5,268 nucleotides of DNA. Source: Ga0077554 sp046590885 (lineage in GTDB: Bacteria; Pseudomonadota; Gammaproteobacteria; Ga0077554; Ga007554). Shown here piece after piece: positions 1 through 5,268 of this stretch. The notes under the pieces were generated by a model. That model did no database searches and was not told the DNA's origin. It saw only the letters and a list, made by a program, of their open reading frames with translations. Where the stretch lies: NCBI GenBank assembly GCA_046590885.1, contig JBKJTS010000244.1:1-5268 (forward strand), read 5' to 3'. Position 1 is the first letter of the stretch. Each line of letters starts with the position of its first letter. Position numbers and translations under genes: made by a program.

Positions 1-2
1 AT

Positions 3-167
3 CGCCTGGGGGATTTAAGCCTGGTGCACGAATGGACTCGGTTTTCCCAATCTTATCCCGCTCTGAGGTCACTTGCAGATGGGGAATCAGGGAGTCAATC
101 CCCTCTATTGAAATGGATACACCGGATACTTGAGAGGCACTTACTGTGGAGATTCAAGCGTCAATGA
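3..167 (+). CDS. C-terminal fragment of an unidentified protein, probably part of the glycosyltransferase operon
   Basis: This frame is open from the left edge of the window to a TGA at 165-167, giving 54 residues of a protein whose start lies outside. The other two forward frames are broken by stops in the same stretch (at 16-18 and 46-48 in one, 131-133 in another), so this is the best coding choice. The residues after the middle form a strongly basic, probably helical tail (segment LLKWIHRILERHLLWRFKRQ, residues 35-54) with alternating hydrophobic and Arg/Lys/His positions. Such amphipathic basic tails are common on peripheral membrane glycosyltransferases, and the position directly upstream of four glycosyltransferase genes fits, but no catalytic motif is visible. 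The family cannot be assigned from this fragment. That it is a real gene end is fairly likely; its function is inferred only from its neighbours. Confidence 0.6.
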   Translation, partial: RLGDLSLVHEWTRFSQSYPALRSLADGESGSQSPLLKWIHRILERHLLWRFKRQ

Positions 168-202
168 ACCACGGGCATATTTTTGCAGCGGAAACACGAT
201 AA
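164..202 (+). other. 12-codon micro-ORF bridging the first gene junction
   Basis: An ATG overlaps the TGA of the preceding gene as ATGA (164-167) and opens a 12-codon frame, MNHGHIFAAETR, that ends in TAA at 200-202, directly against the GTG at 203. It could keep ribosomes on the message between the two genes. It has no clear Shine-Dalgarno sequence and is short enough to arise by chance, so translation is only a possibility. Confidence 0.15.
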
Positions 203-1246
203 GTGATGAGCGCCTCTGTCCCCATTGATCTGCCCAAGGTCACTATAATCATTCTGAACTGGAACGGCTTCAGGGACACAATTGAGTGCCTGCACTCGGT
301 GCAGAAAATCAATTATCCAAACTATCAGGTGCTGGTTGTCGACAATGGCTCCACTGATGACTCTGTAGCGCAGATCCGGCAGACGTTTCCCGCGGTGCCT
401 CTCTTGGAAACCGGAGAAAATCTTGGTTATGCCGGTGGCAACAATGCCGGGATAGCCTATGCATTGAATCAACACCCCACGTTCATTTTGTTACTTAACA
501 ATGATACGGTTGTAGACCCGGACATTTTAACTGCGTTTGTTGACGCGGCATCTCGCTATCCACGTGCGGGTATTTTTGGGGCACAGATGTGCTATTACGC
601 CCAGCCAGACACGATATGGGCACTCGGCGGGGGCAACTGGGACGCAAGTTCTGCGGGTTTTCCACATTTTGCAAATAATCAACGCGCCCAAGACCTCACC
701 AATAGCGAAATATTTGCGATCGATTATGTCATTGGCTGTGCGCTTTTCTGCCGTGCTGACATGATTCGGGATATTGGCGTGATGGAAGAAGCGTTTTTTC
801 TGAATTTTGAGGAGATGGACTGGTGTTATCGGGCAAGGGCGGCGGGCTATTTATCATATGCTGTGCCAGACGCCAGGCTGTGGCACAAAGTGTCAGTATC
901 TTTTGGTGGAGAAGAGTCTCCGTTACGGCAGTATTTTATGGCGCGTAACGAATTGCTGTGGGCGCGCAGGCATCTTACCTTGCGCGAACGCGTGCGCGTT
1001 ACAAAAAAAGTTCTCCTGCGATTGTTCCCTGGCTTTTCCGTAGGCGAGCCGGGTAAACATGGATTCGCTCAACGCCTCTACTGGGAGACTATCCGCTATC
1101 TGCTGGAAATAAACCGGCGCCGACATCAACCTTATTATCAGGCGCAACTTTACGGCGTTCTGGATTATCTTCGTGGGCGCTTTGGCGATTGTCCTCCTTC
1201 TATCAGAAAGGAGCTGATAAAGAAGCGGGATGATGATGCACGCTGA
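203..1246 (+). CDS. Family 2 glycosyltransferase, rhamnosyltransferase-like
   Basis: A 347-residue GT-A fold inverting glycosyltransferase, expected to transfer a sugar from a nucleotide-sugar donor to a lipid-linked glycan on the cytoplasmic side of the inner membrane. The N-terminal strand VTIIILNWNG (residues 13-22) leads to the nucleotide-binding motif VDNGSTD (46-52). The metal-binding position is LLNND (97-101), the form typical of the rhamnosyltransferase-like branch rather than DxD. FEEMDWCYR (202-210) carries the likely catalytic-base region and is followed by WHKVSVSFGG (227-236). A basic C-terminal region (about 241-347) is usual for this branch, and total length is normal. Start choice is uncertain: GTG at 203 and ATG at 206 are adjacent, and the only upstream purine match, GCGGA at 188-192, is weak and better spaced for 203. 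The 3' end overlaps the next gene by 17 bases. Rhamnose as donor is only a family-level guess. Confidence 0.93.
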   Translation: MMSASVPIDLPKVTIIILNWNGFRDTIECLHSVQKINYPNYQVLVVDNGSTDDSVAQIRQTFPAVPLLETGENLGYAGGNNAGIAYALNQHPTFILLLNNDTVVDPDILTAFVDAASRYPRAGIFGAQMCYYAQPDTIWALGGGNWDASSAGFPHFANNQRAQDLTNSEIFAIDYVIGCALFCRADMIRDIGVMEEAFFLNFEEMDWCYRARAAGYLSYAVPDARLWHKVSVSFGGEESPLRQYFMARNELLWARRHLTLRERVRVTKKVLLRLFPGFSVGEPGKHGFAQRLYWETIRYLLEINRRRHQPYYQAQLYGVLDYLRGRFGDCPPSIRKELIKKRDDDAR

Positions 1247-3317
1247 AGCATCTGTCTCACTGCACCGGGCAAACCCTCTACCCCGCGTCAGTGTGCTGAT
1301 GGCCGTCTATAACTGTGCGGACTATATTGGCGAAGCCATTGATAGTGTGCTGGCACAGACCATGGCTGAACTTGAGCTCATCTTGGTTGACGACGGCAGC
1401 ACCGACCAGTCACCCGAAATCATGACACGCTATGCGGCACAGGACGCTCGCGTATTTGTCTATCGCCAGGAAAATCAGGGCATCGGCGGAGCCACCAACC
1501 AGGCTTTGAGACTTGCTCGCGCCACCTATGTTGCCATACTCGACAGTGATGACACCATGGCGCCTGAGCGGCTTGCCATGCAGGCGGATTATCTGGATCA
1601 GCATGCGGATATTGCGGCCGTGGGCAGTCAATGGTTCACCATGAATACTCAGGGTGACATTCTCGGCATTGATCGCCACCCTACGAACCCCGATACCTTG
1701 TTTGCGCTCATGTTCGCCTATTTTTCTATGCACCATCCCACCATCATGGCGCGTAAGGAAATCCTCCTGGCTTGCGGGGGTTATGACAACAAAATCAAGC
1801 GCGGGTGCATGGACTATGGTGTGTTTTTTAATCTTCTGCTTGCGGGACATCGCATGACCAACCTGCCTTACCTGCTGACCCGCTGGCGATTCAACCCCAG
1901 CGGCGCGACGCACGGCAATGCGCGCCCGCAGACCGAAGACTGCATGGCTATAAGAGCCCGGGCCTTCATAAAAATGGCCGCACAGGACAGTTATCGTGCC
2001 AACCAGCTTGCATTGACATTGGTGCGGACTTTTCCCTCCGGAAGCTGGTTTGATATGAAAGCTTCACGCCTGATTTCCGCTCCTCTACCCAGTCCGGCTT
2101 TGCTTCGCTGGCGTGAGCTTGCCGCCCAGGAACTTATTCCTGACCGGGAAGTGGCTTGCGTTGAGTGGCTGCATCACGAAGAGGGTCATGCGGAACAGTT
2201 GGCCGAATTGTTGAGCCGGGATGGTTTTCCTTGGCTTGGGCAACAGGTGCTAGGCAAGGCAGGCCGTGGGGCGATGGCGTTAGATAAAATCGTCCCGCGC
2301 CCCCCGATAGCCCCCGCTACCTTGGTGCTTACTTTGCTCATTCCTACTCAAACAGGGGATCATGAACTGATAGCCCGTGTTCAGGCCAGCGGGGATGCAT
2401 TGCCGGAGAATGCCGAGATTATTGTTTTTTCCACGGACGGCATAGCAGTGGATCTCCCTGCTGCACTGCTGCATTCCCGACTGCGCGTTTTGCCTCCTGC
2501 CATTGCTACTTTGGCTTGGCGCCAGGCATTGTCTGTTACGCACGGCGCGTTTATCGCATGTATGGCGGCAGACTGTCAGCATCATACTGAATTTTTGTGC
2601 CAAAGCGTGGCTGCATTGCAGTCAGACACTACCCTCTCGCTGGTCTATGGCCCTGCGGATGTATATTACCTAGATGCGCTCGATAGCAATGGGAACGCCG
2701 TCAAGGATCCGGGCGCTGAACCCCACTGGACCCGGCAAACTTTGCTGGGCAGGAACCGGGGTAACTTGAGCTGCATGGTATTCCGGCGCGGATTGATCGA
2801 TACCCTGCCAATCGCCGTTGAGGAAACCGGAACGGCGACGAGTTGGGCTATAGCCCGCAGCTTGCTTACCTGCGCCGAACCGCATATTCTGCCGCTACGT
2901 AACACCGAGTTTTCCCCTACAATTGAGCTTGCCAACAATATCATGGACGCCGTGATCCGGCGCCTGGTGACATGGTTTCTGGACACTGGGTTGGGGAGTA
3001 TTCCCGCCCCTTCAGTGTGGCCGCAATTGTCGTCTACTGCCGGGCTGAAACGAATGCACGAGCTCCATACCCGATTGCTCGAAAACAAACTCTGCATCCA
3101 CCCGGATAATGCCTCTCTGATCGCGGGGTTTACTGTTAGATTTTCAGCCACGCCATTATTTCATCCCGTACTCAAGCATCTTCTTATGCACTATCCTGCC
3201 ATCGCAGTTAAAGAATTGCGTAAACGCAGCACATGGGCTGCTACCTTGTGCGTATCCGGCTGTCTGGTGCTGCGTGTCTATGGCAAAATACGTAAGACGC
3301 TAAGGTTGAGCAAATGA
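1230..3317 (+). CDS. Two-domain protein: active-type GT2 glycosyltransferase plus degenerate GT2-like domain
   Basis: A 695-residue protein, about twice the length of a simple GT2 enzyme. Residues about 19-240 form a canonical GT-A domain: VSVLMAVYN (20-28), VDDGSTD (53-59), metal-binding LDSDD (104-108), GGYD (183-186) and CMDYGVFFNLL (193-203), where Asp195 sits at the usual ED-type base position although Glu is replaced by Met. Residues about 241-360 look helical. Residues about 364-545 resemble a second GT2 domain: a VLTLLIPTQT strand, EIIVFSTDG (396-404), GAFIACMAADC (439-449), LVYG (471-474) and CMVFRR (515-520), but lack the acidic motifs. The remaining 150 residues are unassigned and end in a short hydrophobic patch (668-680) and a basic tail. 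Three consecutive ATGs (1230, 1233, 1236) could start it. An AGGAG at 1209-1213 is too distant to be ideal, so coupling to the upstream gene is likely. Donor and acceptor are unknown. Confidence 0.92.
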   Translation: MMMHAEASVSLHRANPLPRVSVLMAVYNCADYIGEAIDSVLAQTMAELELILVDDGSTDQSPEIMTRYAAQDARVFVYRQENQGIGGATNQALRLARATYVAILDSDDTMAPERLAMQADYLDQHADIAAVGSQWFTMNTQGDILGIDRHPTNPDTLFALMFAYFSMHHPTIMARKEILLACGGYDNKIKRGCMDYGVFFNLLLAGHRMTNLPYLLTRWRFNPSGATHGNARPQTEDCMAIRARAFIKMAAQDSYRANQLALTLVRTFPSGSWFDMKASRLISAPLPSPALLRWRELAAQELIPDREVACVEWLHHEEGHAEQLAELLSRDGFPWLGQQVLGKAGRGAMALDKIVPRPPIAPATLVLTLLIPTQTGDHELIARVQASGDALPENAEIIVFSTDGIAVDLPAALLHSRLRVLPPAIATLAWRQALSVTHGAFIACMAADCQHHTEFLCQSVAALQSDTTLSLVYGPADVYYLDALDSNGNAVKDPGAEPHWTRQTLLGRNRGNLSCMVFRRGLIDTLPIAVEETGTATSWAIARSLLTCAEPHILPLRNTEFSPTIELANNIMDAVIRRLVTWFLDTGLGSIPAPSVWPQLSSTAGLKRMHELHTRLLENKLCIHPDNASLIAGFTVRFSATPLFHPVLKHLLMHYPAIAVKELRKRSTWAATLCVSGCLVLRVYGKIRKTLRLSK
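3301..3305 (+). promoter_or_regulatory. Ribosome binding site for the GT4 gene
   Basis: TAAGG, inside the last codons of the preceding gene, matches the 5' part of the consensus Shine-Dalgarno sequence. It ends 8 bases before the ATG at 3314, which supports that start. It is the best-placed ribosome binding site among the gene starts in this window. Confidence 0.6.
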
Positions 3318-4633
3318 AAGTCCTGCATGTTTTTCATTACTCAAATCTGGTCAACGGGGTAGATCGAACCACTCTGACATTGTTGTGTGCCTTGCGCCAA
3401 CATGGCGTGACAGTGAAAGCCCTGGTGCCCGCCCGCGGTGACGTCACGCAGGCGCTGGATGAGCTGGACGTGGCCTATCGGGTTATTCCTTTGGGATGTT
3501 GTACCGGGCCAAGCAAGCCTGCGGAACTGGCCTACCTGGCGCAGGCGGCCACCCGCGCGGAGATGATCGAGCTTTGGTTGCGTGAAGAGACTTTTGACCT
3601 CATCCATTTAAATACTGGCCATCTCATTGATGCGGCGATTGCTGCCTGCAAGGCGAATGTACCTGCGGTGTGGCATATCCATGCTCCCTTTGAAATCGAC
3701 TTTGAGCGCTATGCACGCTTTATGGGGCCTGCAGCCTACGCGTGGTTGCTGGGAGACGTGGGTAATCATGTCATTGCGGTTTCCGAGGATGTACGAACCA
3801 GCCTGATGCAATGGCTTCCTGCGAAGAAAGTCAGCACGTTATACAACGGTATCGATGTGGACGATCTGGATATCCGCGCGCAGCAGTCGGGTAAGCCCAT
3901 CCGGGAGGCGTTGGGATTGGCCGCAGATATCCCCCTTGTGCTGGGGGTAGGACGCATCTCGGCACAAAAGGACTTCGCCACGTTTGTTCGAGTGGCCAGG
4001 CGAGTGGCGGATTCGCATCCCAGTGTTTGCTTTGCCATTGCCGGCCCAGCCGAAGCGCGGGAGTTAGCGGACGCCCTGCACCAGCAGATCAAGACATTGG
4101 GACTGGGTGGCCGGGTATTCATATTGGGGCCGAGAAACGATGTGCCCGCCCTGCTGCTGCAGAGTGATATGTTTCTTTCCACTGCGATATTTGAGGGTCA
4201 CCCCTTAACTTCACTCGAAGCGATGGCGTTGCGAATACCTGTGATCGCTATGGATTGCGTTGGACTGCGCGAATGTATAGAACACGAAATAGATGGGTTG
4301 CTGCTGCCTTTGGGAGATGAGGATGCCTGTGCTCAGGCCGTATTGCGCGTGCTACTCGATGATGCCTTGGCAAAAAAACTCGGTGAAAGTGGGCGACAAA
4401 GCGTGCTGGATAAATATTCGGCTCAAGGTTACGCCAAAGAATTCCTCGCCATAACCGAACGTGTGCTTAGTGAACCTCATACGGATAGGAAAGCCGCAGC
4501 AGCCGATTTTGCACTGGCTTTACTGAAGGAAATTCGTGAAGCCAATGATAGAATAACCCAATTGGGACAGCGTCCTCACTTGCAGACTCGCCTCAAAAAT
4601 AAGCTCTTGCAATGGACCCGTCATTTAAAATGA
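3314..4633 (+). CDS. Family 4 (GT-B) glycosyltransferase
   Basis: A 439-residue retaining glycosyltransferase of the GT-B fold, expected to add a sugar to a lipid-linked glycan at the inner membrane. The N-terminal acceptor domain (about 1-190) starts MKVLHVFHYSN and has a short loop around NGVDRTT (14-20) in place of the usual Gly-rich GGxE loop. Further on are HIH (121-123), VSEDVR (156-161) and YNGID (177-181). The donor domain carries GVGRISAQKD (211-220), with Arg214 and Lys219 at the phosphate-contacting positions, AGPAE (243-247), and the EX7E signature as Glu294 and Glu302 in FEGHPLTSLEA. All expected catalytic positions are present. A C-terminal extension of about 45 residues (395-439) is helical and basic, possibly a membrane-contacting tail. 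Its ATG overlaps the previous stop as ATGA and has a good ribosome binding site, so it is probably translationally coupled. Sugar specificity cannot be read from sequence. Confidence 0.95.
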   Translation: MKVLHVFHYSNLVNGVDRTTLTLLCALRQHGVTVKALVPARGDVTQALDELDVAYRVIPLGCCTGPSKPAELAYLAQAATRAEMIELWLREETFDLIHLNTGHLIDAAIAACKANVPAVWHIHAPFEIDFERYARFMGPAAYAWLLGDVGNHVIAVSEDVRTSLMQWLPAKKVSTLYNGIDVDDLDIRAQQSGKPIREALGLAADIPLVLGVGRISAQKDFATFVRVARRVADSHPSVCFAIAGPAEARELADALHQQIKTLGLGGRVFILGPRNDVPALLLQSDMFLSTAIFEGHPLTSLEAMALRIPVIAMDCVGLRECIEHEIDGLLLPLGDEDACAQAVLRVLLDDALAKKLGESGRQSVLDKYSAQGYAKEFLAITERVLSEPHTDRKAAAADFALALLKEIREANDRITQLGQRPHLQTRLKNKLLQWTRHLK

Positions 4634-4686
4634 ATACATGCGGCAATAATCGATTTCCATTTGCCAACTACTACCATGGCCTATAA
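4630..4686 (+). other. 18-codon micro-ORF bridging the GT4/GT2 junction
   Basis: An ATG overlapping the GT4 stop as ATGA (4630-4633) opens an 18-codon frame, MNTCGNNRFPFANYYHGL, that ends in TAA at 4684-4686. Its stop lies 10 bases inside the next gene, whose ATG is at 4676. It might deliver terminating ribosomes to that start, which has no Shine-Dalgarno sequence of its own. No ribosome binding site precedes the micro-ORF either, so this is speculative. Confidence 0.15.
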
Positions 4687-5268
4687 CACATCACCCCTCA
4701 TCTCGGTTATTATGCCTTGCCTCAATGGCGAGCGGCATATTCAGGCCTCTATCGACAGCGTACGGGCACAGACTTTCGAGAACTTTGAACTCATCGTAGT
4801 GGATAACGGCTCAACTGATCGCACATCTGAAATCCTCGGCTCCGTAAACGATGCCCGTCTCAAGGTGCTTAACCTGCCAGAACGCGGCGTAAGCCGCGCA
4901 CGCAACCGGGGGTTGCGTGAAGCACGGGGTACTTTTATTGCTTTTCTCGACAGCGATGATACTTGGAGCGCTGAATTCCTGGAGAAAATGTACATGGCCC
5001 TGTCGGCCAATCCTGATGCAGTGCTCGCCTATTGCGGTTGGCAGAATCTAGGTTTGCCTGGACCGCGTGGGGAGCCCTTCATCCCCCCTAATTACGAAAA
5101 TCCGGACAAGGCTGCCGCTCTGCTGGAGGGGTGTCGCTGGCCCATCCATGCCTGCCTGACTCGGCACGCTGCTATTATTGAGGCCGGCGAATTCAACACT
5201 CATCTCACCATCGCCGAAGATTATCTACTCTGGATGAACGTGTCTGTCACCGGCACCATCATTCGCGT
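4676..5268 (+). CDS. Family 2 glycosyltransferase, 3' end cut by window
   Basis: The frame is open from ATG 4676 to the right edge, giving 197 complete codons of a GT-A fold GT2 enzyme. Visible motifs are all intact: the first strand ISVIMPCLNGE (9-19), nucleotide-binding VDNGSTD (42-48), RARNRGL (74-80), metal-binding LDSDD (91-95) and the catalytic-base motif AEDYLLW (180-186). Most of the catalytic domain is therefore present and only its end and any C-terminal extension are missing. It likely transfers a sugar in the same glycan pathway as its neighbours. The start is odd: it lies 42 bases after the GT4 stop, whereas the two preceding junctions overlap, and I see no Shine-Dalgarno sequence. 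A TTG at 4661 in the same frame is a weaker alternative. The frame is the same as that of the GT4 gene, with 14 sense codons between that gene's TGA and this ATG. Donor and acceptor are unknown. Confidence 0.92.
   Translation, partial: MAYNTSPLISVIMPCLNGERHIQASIDSVRAQTFENFELIVVDNGSTDRTSEILGSVNDARLKVLNLPERGVSRARNRGLREARGTFIAFLDSDDTWSAEFLEKMYMALSANPDAVLAYCGWQNLGLPGPRGEPFIPPNYENPDKAAALLEGCRWPIHACLTRHAAIIEAGEFNTHLTIAEDYLLWMNVSVTGTIIR

Noticed and set aside
987..1000. Inverted repeat AACGCG-TG-CGCGTT
   Set aside because: A perfect 6-base palindrome with a 2-base centre, but it is inside a coding region, encodes an Arg/Val run, and has no T-tract to act as a terminator. Best explained by codon composition.
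1209..1213. AGGAG as ribosome binding site for the gene at 1230
   Set aside because: The spacing to the first ATG is 16 bases, well beyond the usual range, and no start codon lies at proper distance. It is encoded within the upstream gene and may be incidental.
1410..1913. Minus-strand open frame of 167 codons
   Set aside because: It lies entirely opposite the conserved GT2 domain of the 1230-3317 gene. Its translation has no recognisable motif and the + strand carries intact VDDGSTD and DSDD motifs, so it is a shadow frame.
2666..3151. Minus-strand open frame of 161 codons, with a nested 71-codon frame
   Set aside because: Opposite the second half of the same gene, where sequence divergence makes a shadow less obvious. 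The + strand frame is continuous and GT2-like, and the minus translation shows no family features.
3766..4182. Minus-strand open frame of 138 codons
   Set aside because: Antisense to the well-supported GT4 gene, Ser/Arg-rich and motif-free, as expected for a shadow.
1539..4963. Near-identical short segment CTCGACAG(T/C)GATGA at 1539 and 4946
   Set aside because: Both encode the conserved LDSDD motif of GT2 enzymes. This is family conservation rather than a DNA repeat.
4741..5010. Minus-strand open frame of 89 codons
   Set aside because: Antisense to the last GT2 gene, whose + strand frame carries VDNGSTD and LDSDD.

Overview
The window reads as the interior of a bacterial surface-glycan assembly operon. 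Every gene that can be supported is on the + strand. Four are glycosyltransferases, and the 3' end of a fifth gene enters from the left edge. Moderate GC, proteobacterial-style gene packing and the families present suggest a Gram-negative bacterium, possibly a beta- or gammaproteobacterium. No taxonomic marker is present, so that placement is an inference only.

Layout: (1) 3-167 is the C-terminal tail of an unidentified gene. (2) 203-1246 is a GT2 enzyme of the rhamnosyltransferase-like type. (3) 1230-3317 is a 695-residue protein with an intact N-terminal GT2 domain followed by what looks like a second, catalytically degraded GT2-like domain. (4) 3314-4633 is a GT-B retaining glycosyltransferase of the GT4 type. 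(5) 4676 to the right edge is the N-terminal 197 residues of another GT2 enzyme with intact motifs, cut by the window end.

Genes 2/3 and 3/4 overlap by 17 and 4 bases. The other two junctions are gaps of about 35 and 42 bases. I see no terminator or convincing promoter between genes, so co-transcription and translational coupling are the simplest reading. Together the enzymes would add successive sugars from nucleotide-sugar donors to a growing oligosaccharide at the cytoplasmic face of the inner membrane, as in O-antigen, capsule or exopolysaccharide synthesis. No flippase, polymerase, sugar-nucleotide gene or export gene lies inside the window, so the final product cannot be named.

The most interesting items are the degraded second GT2-like domain of gene 3, and the two gapped junctions, each of which is spanned by a tiny ATGA-started reading frame. 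I found no RNA genes, mobile elements, CRISPR arrays or long repeats, and nothing that clearly points to a new kind of system.
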